From Blastomussa wellsi (Eukaryota > Cnidaria > Anthozoa > Scleractinia > Plerogyridae): DNA of 64,000 bases. The notes below the pieces were generated by a model that was not told the DNA's origin, did not search any database, and saw only the letters and a program-made list of their open reading frames with translations. A program made the position numbers and the translations under genes. Below, piece after piece: positions 42,801 through 56,300 of the stretch; positions within the stretch are counted from its first letter, which is position 1; each line of letters begins with the position of its first letter. The stretch covers positions 5,662,818 through 5,726,817 of the forward strand of contig OX393562.1 in assembly GCA_947652115.1 (NCBI GenBank), in the 5' to 3' direction.

Positions 42801-45800
42801 ATTATTTAGAGTTTATCATCAGAGTTTTTTATCAGAGTATATTATCAGAGTCTATTACCAGAGTTTATTATTAGAGTGATGCCTCGGCGGAAGAAGCAGT
42901 CCGAGTCCGTCATTTCCACGCAAATATCTGCGATGGGAAACAAAGCGCGAGGTTCTGGCACTCGATAGAGAATTGCCCCTGATGGAGTTTTATGAGGTTA
43001 ATTTTGATTGGTCAAAAAAGCTTGACGTCATGTAAATCAAACCCTGGCTCAGTTTTGCAGATGGTATTTACCGGTGGCGTGAAACAAAAGCCCGAAATCC
43101 GTCTGTGTTTGCAGGCTAATTAGCACTCAGCAAAATCCCATCTTTACCACACGGTTGTGCCGTGATTTCACTGCAGTGCAATGGAAGCTTAACCTCCTAG
43201 ACGAACGTGACCGAGCGCTGCAGCGAGGCAGATGCTATATACTGCGATAAAGAAACAATGCTTTCTAATTGGTATTGTCAAGAGCATCTTGAATATTTGA
43301 GTTCTCGGCCGTATGTGATATCAAGCTGAGAACCGTGACAAAACTGTTTTGTTTAGAAAAATCCTATCCTTTCAATTTTCAGATGTTTGAACATTTCAGA
43401 TATAATAAGTGGTGTTTTATGTGTAAGTATAATAGCTCATGAGCCAAAGGTAGTCGCTATTATAGCACAATTGAATTCCAGATGGTTTTGTGTACATCAC
43501 GGCGGCCATATTTGTGCCCCTCGGAAGGACACAAATATGGCGTCTCCATACTAAGCTTTGTAAATTTGCGTGGAACGTTTCGGCAAATAACTCGAGAATG
43601 GGACACCGCACAGGCCTGCGAGTTGGGGAAATGTTTTATTTATTTATCATCTACACTCGCTGAAATTCTAAGCTTCTGTAGTTGAATTGTTTCGAAGTTA
43701 GTTTTTGATAGGGTGACAGTGAAAACCACCAATACAAAACTGAAGCAAAAGCTATGTGATTACTTTTGACACTAAGTGAAATACTGCTCTAATTTACTTT
43801 TCATTCGATTATCCAATGAGACTGTATCTCAAGCTGTACTTCATTTGTGTTTTTCCACATAGTTGAGGAACCATTTAAATAATGCCATTAAGCACCAAGG
43901 ACAGCCAAACACAGTGAACCTCACAAATCCAGAGACTCTGCAGCTTCACTTGGAAACACGGCTGGCTCAGTTAGAGAGTGCTATCAACATGGAACTGTGG
44001 CAGGTTTGTACACTTCTCTATGTGCCACACTTTGTCATTTCTGTAAGTAGACTGCTGCCAAGAGCAGATGCCGGAACAGTACCAATGAGCTCATAAAGTA
44101 CATTACCTTCCTCTTGACATAACCAAGAGATTAATGATCCTGTCAATACTTTCACAAGGAAGCGAATAAACTTATGTTTGGCTTGATGGCAAATGAAGCA
44201 GAAATGAAAAATGTTAACAAGTTCATTTACCACTTGGTTACCAAAGTCTTGTGAATGTTAGAGCAAAACTTGTTCTTGATGCTGTGGGTGCAATGCAGAG
44301 ATCCAGATAACTTTGATCACTTTAATCTTATTATTTTTAACCAATCAAAGTGAACGTCTCCAACTGATCACATACACTGGCACATGAAGAGATGGCAGAA
44401 ATGGGTTTTCGTTCTGCACGACTGATCACGGAAGTGTACTGCTGATAAATATTTTTTCTGCTGCCACAACTCTTTACAGTTTTGTTTAACAGGTGCAGAT
44501 CAAACCCTTATGCAACTAAGTTGTCAAAAATGGCTTTGCTTTGCTAAACCACTAGAATAAAACACCATAAAAACGAATCTTGCTTTAATTTCATGTTCAG
44601 TGAGACGCCAACACTGGCGCGACTTTTGTCTGACTAACTCAGCTTTGTGTGAAATTAATTTTATGAAAATTGTTCAGTTTTATCCCCTTAACAACCTTAG
44701 ACGGCTTGAACTTGAAGTTTAAGTCCCACAAAATTTTTATAAGAGCCTTTGCTATATAAAAATGTTAAATTTGACCAAATTTGTTCAGGCCCAAAATTTG
44801 TATATCGCTAATACACTTCCATGATTGCTCGTGTGGAACATCACCTGACATTACTTCAAACTTTGGAATTTGACAAACAAACATGCAATGGTGGTGTTGC
44901 TCTTCATGGCAACCAATCGCAACATCTGTAAGATTCAAATCCAGTAGGTTTAAATTGTTTCTTTAAGTTACTAATTTGAGTTGTTCATGTATTTGTCTTG
45001 TTCCGCCATGACTAGCTTCTCAACTTGTATTTAAAGTCTATAACTAGCTTCCCAACTTGTATTTAAAGACAAATAAAGTTGTTGTTGGTGGTGGTGGTCA
45101 TTAAGAGGCAATCAGCTTGCTAGTCCAAAATCTGGACTAAACTGATTTAAACAGGCCTGTCATTGGATCAGCATAAGCAAAGAAATAGTGCTCCAGTCCA
45201 GAGGCTTTTCGCGCGGGTCAAAACAAAGACAAAGACCAAAACCAGAAACCGCGCATGAAAAGCGTCTGGCATACAGGGTAGCAGGGTATCAAACTTTTCT
45301 TGCTTTGTTAAGGCACTATAAGATGTACACATAACTTTACAGAACTAATGTTCATTTTTCTTTTTGTTATTCAATTTCAGGAGGCATTTAAAGCTGTTGA
45401 AGATGTTTATGGCCTCATGCAGCTTTCCAAGAGACCTCCAAAGCCCCAGGTGATGGCTAATTATTACCAGAAGGTTGCTCTTGTCTTCTGGAAAGCTGAG
45501 AATTACTTATTCCATGCTTGTACCCTTCATCGCCTGTATGTGCTGTCAAGGGAGCAGAAACGAACCATGACCACTGAGGAACATCAAAAGTAAGGCATTT
45601 TTAGAAGTTAATATTTCTGTAGGCTGTCCTGCAGAATGCAAACGGTACTCAGTGTAGTAATAATTATACATACTGGTCATGCATTGTTTTCGACTGGCAT
45701 ACCATGAACTACATCCCACAAGTGACTTGATTTTTCAGTGTACATACAAGCCTTTAGGTGAGTGTGTCTACAAAGAAAAATCAAGTCATTATTGGGATAT

Positions 45801-48800
45801 TCATGCGATGACAAGAGAAAACATTGCTTAACTATTTATCCCATGCCTCTAACACTGCTTATAGAAAAGTGCTACTTTGAATGAATAAATATTAAAAAGC
45901 TTATCACAAAACATTTTAAGCTTTCAATGGTACTGTATCCGGTTAAGATTCCTCCATCTGCTTTTTGGATAGCCCACAGAATATAGCATAAATGAATTAT
46001 CCTTGCATTGGGAAATCATGGAAAATTTTTGTTCTGGACACGACCAGACTATTATTTATTTAGGTTTTACAAAAGTCTTGCAATCCAAAGTTGCTTTATC
46101 CTCAGTTCCTGGGTTTTTGGTCCAGCACTGTTTGGCAAATGCCTTGACGTCTAGATACAGTTTTCCATAGGTGTCAGCTATTTCTGAAGATTTAAACTTT
46201 AGAATGTCGAATGCGAGGGAATTCTTTGTTTCTTCATTCATATTTGAACAGTTTCTCACAAAACTTAAACTTAGTTGAATGAAAAAATGACACGCACTGT
46301 CAGCTTGGCTTTCAATAGGAAAAGTTGGAGCCCCGATCAATGCTGGGAAACTTTCATGGAATACTATCCATGAGATACTGAATAGTATGCAATGCTCCTG
46401 ATTGGCTGTATTCTTCAAGGCATGGGATAAATACACGTATTTACACAGTACCCTCCATACAGTGCTGAACACATCTGGTTTCTGTGTTATTCCAGGAAAT
46501 ATCCCTTACCTGCTCCACAGAAGGATTTTGGTTGGAACTGTGCCCATCCAGAAATTCCAATTGAGCTTTGAATGCTTTTCTTTGTAGCAGAGCTCCCACG
46601 GCCCGAAGGGCCACCAAGCGGAGCCCCATACTCATACCCATATTATGGGAAAGAAAACGAAACCCATGATTTGATTTTCTCACGGTTATCATGGCTAGCG
46701 GTATTGCTCGTGGTCACGTGCGCACGATGATGACAACGATGACGACGGAGTCACATTGCAACATGGCGGCATAAATAGCCATGCCTTGTCAACGCCTGGT
46801 CAGTTATAGGGCATCGATGTTATGGTCAATTGACAGCTGTCAAATCAAAGTAATCGCTGACCAGTATCAAATGACCAGATCGCAGGCTTGAGTCAGACTG
46901 ACCAGGCATTGGTTGTCTTCATTGATTGCGGGCTCAGGTCCGATTTTTTTCTTATGACAGCATTTTAACTTTTTATGGTAATTCTTAGCAGAAATTCTGC
47001 AATTCAAGTTGAAGTTTTTAACTATTATTTATTTCAGAGAAATTATTAAGAACCAGCAAAAAACGGAGCTCCGCTTTTAGGCTTGGCTAAATCTATCAGA
47101 TATGATTTTAGTCCTTTGAAGGTCAACACAAATATTTTTATCAAGTTAGCATCATGGCAGTTTGTCAGGTCCCTTTTAGGAAGAGGAACTTTACAAATTG
47201 TCTTTTTGCTTAACCCAGGCCCCTCAATCCACAGTCCCACGTGTGAACCACAATGTTACAACTGATCTCAAGGTGGGCGTGAATTGTGTTGCAAATGATG
47301 ACTGACTTTCTGTAACATCACTGTCCTAGCACCCAACTTGTGTTGAGGAGAATCTTAACCACCCATAGTCTGATGCAGCACTCTCCTCATCAACTTAACC
47401 AGTGCACAGTTTTTCACTTTTCTTTTCTTGCTTGCCCCAGTTCTCTCTTCGTTGTTATTCGAGAGGGGATGTTAATTTGGAACAGTGTAATGTACAGTAT
47501 GTATGTAAGACATGCAAAAGTTAGAAATCTTTGTTTCTGAAACAATGAACTAAAATCTATACAGGTACATTTAACATCAGAGTTCGTATGCAAACTAACT
47601 TTGAAGCAGGTTTTATGTGTACTTACCGTTTTTCTTTTTCCCTTTTTTGCCAGAATGGCATCCCGAGTTATGCTAGCAACGCTGGCTATTCCAATTCCAG
47701 TGTCGCTTAGTGAGACAGAGAAGCATCTGGAATTTGATGAGGTTGCACGAGAGAAAGCGCGTCGTTTAGCTGGCCTTCTTGGGCTTCAGACTATCCCAAC
47801 CAGGGCTTCACTCATAAATGACATGGTAGGGATTATGTTGAACAAACTTTAAACCAGGAATGCATTTCTCTAATCTAATTTTTTTCTCTTAGCTACAATA
47901 GTAAACAGCAGTTGCAAACTATATGGTCAGTGAATTTTTAGGACAATACCAACTTACTAATTTATACCCTGTGAGGTTTGAGTTGGTACAGAGCATCCTA
48001 TAGTGTCAGGCCCACTTAATTACATGTATTTTCTGCCGTGCTTCAATTTGTTTAACAACATCAGCTGTTGCAGAATGCTGTTTAACGTTCTGACCCTTTA
48101 ATTGCCAAGATTGAGATTTGCAAGCAGACAGATGATCGGAATTAGGAGTCATCGGCTGGAGGATTTTGTGACGATGTATCAAATTCTTAACACTAGCATT
48201 GGACAAAAAATAATGCAAAGCATTCAGTAAGGTACAGTCTGCATATGACTCATCAGGCTGGAGCTTATCCCGGTTTCCTTAGCCTGAAGGGACTAGGAGT
48301 ACTCCCCCTAGATGGCATGCTAGTCCATTGTGGTTCCCCTCACCCACCCCACTCCTCAATCAGTTCCAATTAATACACTTGGGTAGAGAGAGGTGCTATT
48401 AGAGTAAAGCGTTTTTTCAAGTAAAGTGTTTTACTTAGCAAGAATCTGCACTTCAAATTAAAAGCCTAAACTTCAAGGCTTTAGTCTTTACTTTATTTAC
48501 AGTCATGTACATCTTAATGCGTGTGATTCTTTGGTTGTTGTAGCTGAAGATGAACATCCAGCAGCACATTATGCCGCAGCTGCAGGATCTTTATCAGTAC
48601 CTTGAGAGAGAGTTCTCCCCACTGCAGCTTTGCTCAAAGGTCAACACGTTCTTTGAGTTCCTGTTGGAGAATGAAGAATTGGAACTGTCTCAGTACATTA
48701 AACCCTTGCAGGAGGTGGCCATTGTGAGGCTGCTAAAACAGGTATAGTCCTGTTTTAGATGTAGTGAAGCTTCTTGTTTTAATTTCTTTCCTTTGCGGTG

Positions 48801-51800
48801 TATAAGTTGAACCTTACCATCCAGAACTCTCAAGAGAATCAAGAGTTTAAGAAAGCTGGGAGTTTGAAATGGCTGTTTGTAAATTAACGGCAGCGTGGAA
48901 AAACGCTGAAGCACCTTTTTCATATATTTTTTTCCGCTGAACTTGCCATTTTACATCAAAATTGAAAGGGTTACATTTGTGTTAACATAGGTCAAAACAT
49001 AGTACAAAAATTTGTTCATGTTTACTAAACTAACTCAGGGATATTTGAGAAAATGATTTGTTATTTGCTGATCAAAATCTCACCTCTCCCAAAGTACCAG
49101 GCGTTACATCTCAAGGTTCGCATTCACCAAATTTTGGTCCCATTTAAAATTGTGTTCTTTATCCCTTAAAGGGCTTGTAATGTTGAGCTTATATATCCAT
49201 TGGCGTCCTTATAACTAGAGGTCGTATTTCGTTTTTCCGACCTGTCTAAATTAACTCGAAAAGCAAATACAACTTTTTCAGGGTCTTGTGTACGATAAAA
49301 AATGAGAGAATTGTAAAGTTTTACTTTTGGCAGAAAAGGAATGGAAAAATGTTTTCTTTCTGGTCAAATAAACTGTCCTTGTTAAAAGAAAGGGGAAAAG
49401 TTGTATGAGAAGTGTGGTATCCATTCACTTTTGTCCTCTGCATGTAACGGTGACTAAGTTATCAAAGTTACTTATAGTGATATTCAAATTGAAAGATAAT
49501 TACCTTAACAAGCAAAATTAATACACAAGGCAGAGTACTTAGTAGTAGTCATTGTTGCAGATAAAACAACATTGAAATAATTAGATTTGCCTGCCTTTGA
49601 TCAGTAATAAAACCTTTCTGTTCAACAGGTGTCCCAAGTGTACCAGACAGTTGAATTTTCCCGACTATTATCATTGGTGCCATTTGCTACAGAGTTTCGG
49701 CTGGAAAGAGCCATAGTGGATGTTGCATTAGCTAATGAACTGCAGGTGCAAACACTTTACATATGAAACCCTTGATAAAAGTATGAACTTGCACCTGTAG
49801 ATAATACAAACTTACAGATATACCTGAAAAAATCTTTGTTCTTGAAACCATTCAGTTGTACCTGATAAAGTAGACCTCTTGTGCATATTGTATTCGTCCC
49901 CTGATTAAGAGGGACAGATCACTTATGGTTACAAAAATAATAATGACAAAGTGCTAGAGGGACCAGGTAAAGAAAATTGCAATACTACAGAAACCACTGA
50001 TCCATGGAACAGGCATGAATATTTGCTTTCCTGACCCACCCACTTTGTTCCACTGCCCTCCCTACTTTTGTCTTCAAAACTGTGTCGCATATGACATACA
50101 GCTTTGTAATTAGATTAGGTTCTTCGCCGAAAAAGAGCATTGAATAAATAAGGCTAAGTGAAATTTAGGCAAGGTTAAAACTACCTAAGGCAATGCAGCG
50201 GCTTCAATATTATGTGGGGAGTTCCAAGGAGGTTTACAGGGGCACTGCCATGCAAGCTTGCTAGCTTTGTTTCCCTCCCTCCCACAGTCTTCAGTAAGTA
50301 TTCATGCCACACACTGGTTCTGTTGGTGTTGTGTTGACAGGTGCCTTGGAGGTGGGCTGTGTCTCGGTTACCATGGTGACCTCCTTGCCACTGAGGGGGT
50401 TGCTGCTCTCATCTGTTGCTACCTTCATGGCACCTACTCTCCATTACTTCAATTGGCTTAGATTTTTAAATGGTCAGTAGAAGAGCTATTCAGTCAATGA
50501 AAGTTCAGTTTAAAGAAATCTCTGGCCATAATTTTATGTTTCTGCCTCGAAAAAATATTTACTTGAGAATAATTCTTCTAGAACGGTTAAAGTGAGCAAA
50601 TGTGGTGGCAAGGTGATGCAGCATGTCAGGCTTAGGAATTTGTCAACAAAAGTGGGTGGAACAGTGATACGGAAATTCGGGTCCATTCTGTGGATTGGTG
50701 GTGTTTGTATTTTCAATGTTTTTTGAACCCAGTTTCAAGCCCTAGCTGGTGTTCCCATGAGCCAACCATTGTATGACTTTGAATTGTGACAGAGATCATC
50801 TAGTGCAGAAGATCTTTGGATTATTTTTACATCAAGTAACTTGTTTTACTGGGTTAAATCCATTTTGGTTTAGGTTCGTATCGATCACAGAACTAAAGCC
50901 ATCAGTTTTGGACTTGACCTGCATGTGGCTCACAAAGAGGAAGTACCAGAGGGACCTTATCTTCAGGTATGGCCTGATCTGCAGAGAAATTCCCCCAACT
51001 TGTAGCAGTTTTCATTCACACATTTCTATACAATGTGTTTGTAAGTAGTGCATGTACCATATTGTTATAGTTTTTCCTTTTTTTGGTATGTAAAAACTTT
51101 TTAATAAAAATTAATTAGTGTTAGCAAAAAAAGTTTTTATACTAAAAACAACTAGACTACATTGACTATTCGCTCATAGAAAACTCAGGCTCATAGCTAA
51201 ACGGTTTTGGTTAATAGATGTTTCAAAAATAACAGTTGCTGTAATAACGTGATTGAAAAGTGGAAGCCAGAATTTTGTTCTCATGGTCGATGTATGCAGT
51301 CAAGAGTCCACATCACAAGTGATCACAATGTGAAACAAATGATGACACCTATTATTATGTTCTTCTAGTCAGGGAATTTTTGTTTTATTTTGTTGGTATT
51401 GGCCATGAAATGTACTAAACACTTGAATGTATTTAACCATGAGCTTGAAACAGAGTTGCTGAATCCCTAAATTATATGTACAGTATATTCAGTTTCTTGT
51501 GTCTTAAATGCTTTTTTTCATGTGGACCCTTTCTCAATTGTCAATTTTCATTTTTGTTGTAGTCAATGCCATCAGAGCGACTAAGAAATCAATTGACGCT
51601 GATGTCTACTGCACTGCACAAGGCAATCAACAAAATTCATCCTGAAGCCATCAAGGTATGTATCTCTCAGGTCAAGTTTCTGTTTTGGGCAAAGTGAAAG
51701 CAATCAGCTTTCAAACTAACAAGGTGTTTTTATGCAAGACCCCGGCATCTGATCTTCAATAATCAATAATCTCCTTTCTAACCACCATACATTTGTTTTA

Positions 51801-53344
51801 ATGTATGTTCTGAGAATTTGGTGATTCATCAAGTTCGGATGCCATGGGTGCCGTAGGACACAGTAAGGAGAGATTGCATATTGATCAGCAATCAGGGGAT
51901 TAAGGTGTAAAGTAACTTAAATAATTGTTGTTTCAATGTTTACATCACCATGCACTTGCTGCTTATGATGACAACTAAAACACCAACTTGTCCTAGCATC
52001 CACCATTGCAATGAGGATAAGATTTTAACCACCCATAGGCTGATCAACAGCAAGTTTGAATGCTTATCTCTTTCTAAAAAAACCTTTAATAAAAGTAGCT
52101 AATTTGACGTTTTTCCTTTCTCCTCCCTGTGGCACTGTAATTTCATTGTATTCATGGAAACCATTTGCATGGACTACAATATGAATAGGTAAGTGTTGTG
52201 CAGTTGTGGTGTGTCTGTGTACTAGATTACATGCTGCACAGTGTATGTTTTGATGTGAGAAATCGGAAATAGTTTTTCCTTTACTTTGCTAGAAACTTGT
52301 GGTGTTCTATGAAGAGCAAACTTTTCTAGATAGAAATTAAATGTTCACCAAATTAATTATGAGCTATGCAGTATTATCCTGGACATTGCAGTATTTAATT
52401 GTTGTATGACTGCACTGATATTTCATGGTGCTATCACATACATATACATTACACAGTGAGTGTAGCAGCTTCTCGCATAAATTGATTCAGTTTCAGCGGT
52501 GGAAATCATTCTAACCAAACTATTGTTAATCAAAGCTAGCCTAAAATGACTGCTATGGTCCAGTGACTCCAAACTATGTTGTCAGTTTGCCCTTGCAGTT
52601 AGCCAGTACACAGAATATTTTATTCTCCTGGATGGAGAGAGGGAGAGGCATTGTACAAGTCAACACAGAAGTTTAAATCTTGATTGTGGATCAATTGTCT
52701 CCCAATTTGAGTGCGCATTGTGTTGCAAATGATGACTCACTGACTGTAACATCACTGTCCTAGCACCCAACTTGTGTTGAGGAGAATATGAACCACCCAT
52801 AGTCTGATGCGGCAGTCTCCTCATCAACCTTATCATTTTTATTATTATTTTTATTATTTACTTTTAACAATGTGTGTTCCGTGGAATCATTTCCAGCAAA
52901 AGTGTCAGGAAGAACAGCAAAGGATTGTTCAGTTGTACTTGCGCTCTTCAAAGAAGGAGCACAAGCAAATGCTGGAGAGAAAGGCTGTGATTGAGGCTCG
53001 TAAAGAGTACCTGGAGTCTCTGAATGTTAAAAGGGCAAGTGCTTTATTTATTTATTTATTTATTTATTACATTTCTTTCATTTGTCTGTTTGGATTACAC
53101 ATGATACTCTTCTCTCATTTTTCAATATTTTTGTTCTTGATTAGTTGTGTTTGCACCTTGAATGTTTCTTGAAATTTGTTTTCATTGCTGATTCCTTGGT
53201 TTCTCAAAATTACCGGTAAAGTGAAAAGGTTCAAAATAAACAAAACTGTAGCATTTCAATAGACCTTTGTTGCCGATACAGTGGACATCTTGAATAATTA
53301 CAAGTAATTTAACCCTTTAAGCCCCAAGGGGTCTCCCTTTGACT

Positions 53345-53385
<41 letters not shown>

Positions 53386-56300
53386 CACTCTTGGGGAGTA
53401 AAGGGTTAAGGGAGATAGTTTTTTTAACCCTTTAAGCCCCAAGGGGTCTCCCTTTGACGAGTGAAATCGTCTGGCGTTAGAGTAAAATCTGTAAGTCACT
53501 CTTGGGGAGTGAAGGGTTAAACCCATATTATGGGATGCCAGAGGGGGGGGGGGCACATTTAAAAGCTTGTGTGATCCCGGGTGGGATGGAACATGGAATA
53601 CCAGTGCTCAAAATTAGAAAAAAAATACAGGTTGTCCTTATGGCAAATGCTGGACAGACTTAGGCAACCAGCCCTTTATTTTTCCTAAAAACTGGTTGCC
53701 CGAACAAAGTTTTAGTTGTCTAAGGCAACCGAGCAGCCAATAATTTCGACCACTGGAATACCTGCTGTTACTGTCTCTTCGATCTCGCTGTTTAGACTTT
53801 TGATCACCGTTTTATAGTCGTTTTATAGTTAGTAGGTTTTCGATTTCCACTAGCCACTTTGGCTAGCTAGTAAACAAAATGAAATTGGCAGTTTCTGTCT
53901 TCCTCAAGGAAGACAAAAACAAACATTTTGCTCGGAACCTGAAGATCAGAATTTCATCATGGACATCTCATGCTACTAGAGTATGTTCCACAAAAATTGT
54001 TTTATTATTGGAACTGATTTCAGAACAATGCAATTACGAACATTATTTGTTCAAAGAAAGTCGCTTGCTTTGTGCTTCCAAGTCTTGCTAGGGGTCAACT
54101 GTTATCGGACCCAGCTAACACCAAATTTTTTTTGGCTAGTAACATCTAAGTTGTCACTAGCCACGAGGCTAGTAAGCTGAAAAGTTAGTGTCGAGCACTG
54201 TCAAAGTTGATACGCTGGCACATGTCCATCTCAAAACACTGCAAGCCACAAGGAAATGCTGATGTTTGATGAATGCACTAGTGCATGTGCATAACAGAAG
54301 TCTGCTGACCCTTAAGGGAACATAAGCACTCTTTGTTGTTAACTCCATAAGATTGCATATCACTCCGTTTAATGCTCATTGTATTTCTTTTCTTTGCCTT
54401 CCAGGAGCAAGCAGAACAGAAGATGTTGAGGCTACAACAGAAGGAGAGCTTAGAGGCAGAAAAGAAGCGGCTTCATGAGGAGAGACAAAAGCGCGAGGTG
54501 CTTCGCAGGAAACAAGAGCTTCAAGAGATTGAGAAGAAGCAGGCAATGGACAAGATTGCAGCACTCAAGAAAACAACTGTTGGGGCTAAGGCCCTGAAGG
54601 ACTTAACTGAGGAGGTGATGTGTTGTTTCATTTAAAACATCATTTGCACTGTTATCATACCCATGTGTGCAATATTAGCCAATCAGATGCCTTGTGTACT
54701 GCGTGAAATCAAGATCTAGGTCTGATTGCCAGATGTTTGGCTGTATTTAGGCTTATTTAGTCTAGTAATAGCTTCACTGAGTCTCACCAAATCGAACCAC
54801 GGCCTGGGCACCTAATACAGTATGTTGCCTAAGGATACCAAAAAAGTTTGATTAGTCAGCATGTTGCAGTGTAAACAGCCAAGATAGGCACATTGTGTAT
54901 TTTAAAAGTCAAAGGTCAGGTTTAAATTCACATTTATTGCTGTTAAGGTCTGTATTTTAAGTGTAACCAAAAGGAAGATTTCTTTTACATGCAAGTTGTT
55001 CTACTTCCAGCTAATCTTACCTTTTTGGTAGGCTTCCACATGTACATGTATCTGTCAAGTTTGGTTCAGCTGCACTTTAAATTTTGGCAAGATGTTGTTG
55101 AGTTAAAATACCCTGAAGACCACTTGACCCAGATAACGGCCAAAACATGCCAAAAAGATAAGATTTACTGGTAGGTCTTTATCGTACTCAATTTTTGACC
55201 AAATATCTGGTGATATCAAGTCAATGGCTTGGTGGGAAAATCAGAACAATAGAAAAGGCTTGCAATTTGGATGCGGGAATCAGGCTCATCGTAGCAAGAG
55301 GGTGGCAATATTTTTGTCTTTCTGATCAACAGGAAATTGAAGCTATGGATGCAGATGATATTCTGGCCAGGCAAGTAGAACAACTTGATAAAGAGAAGAA
55401 AGAGTTGCAGATACGACTCAAGACACAAGAAAAGAAGGTAAAATGCTTAGCGGGAGGTCTGTATGGGAGACTCTTGACTGAGGTCGTGAGTACAGACCAC
55501 ACGCTACTCACGACCGAGGTCAAGATTCTCCCATACAGACCGACTAAGCTTGGTTAATTTAAGATGTTTATTGTATGGCCAAATGGAAACAGAAATTTGC
55601 TTAACGACACTGCTTCGTTCTCGCTGACATTTTGTTTGCGAATGGCGATGAGCTGAACTTAAATTTGCAAAAGTTTGGTCGTATCTTTACTTTCTATTCT
55701 TGTCAAGCTTTTTTAATTTTCCATTTAGTATTTTTAGACAAAAAGGAGACAATGTGTTCCTGTTTTGTTTGTAACTTTCTGACCCCAAACTGCAACCGGT
55801 CTAGATGCCGGTCAAGATGAGAAAATCTAGACCACGGTCAATATCCATTTTAGCCAATCAAATTCGTGAATTCGCTAGTTTCCAGTCCACGTGAGACACG
55901 GCCATATAATAAATGTGTAGAATAACTTGCTCCTCTTAGACACCATAATTTCCCCTTAAAACCCATCCAAATAAAAGGTACCCATAGGAGTGGGAACTTC
56001 TCTTTTGTCAAGGGTTGGTATTTCTTCAATTGCTAAGCAATCAGAACCAAACATTTTTTAAAGGAAAACGGAACGCGCAAACCCACTTTTTAAAAAGTCA
56101 TTCATACGAAAGCACATGATAAGTCTTAATCAAATCTCGATATTTTTGGATGTGAACTTACCTTTTAACCTGATTGTGGCAGCAAAAATCTACGTACCAG
56201 AACAATTGGAACGTCCGCCATTTTGGAAGACATGTTGAAGGCTTGTGCGCATAGCATGACATCACAATGCACACCTCATGGGATAAACACGCGAATTTCA

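Noticed and set aside
42809..42877. A CRISPR-like array
   Set aside because: Units are short, diverged and without unique spacers; the genome is eukaryotic.
46056..46692. A two-exon antisense gene in EIF3A intron 6
   Set aside because: The two open frames (46441-46692 and 46056-46472) cannot be joined by a consensus intron without hitting a stop, and part of the first matches a repeat-like CATAATATGGGTATGAG sequence.
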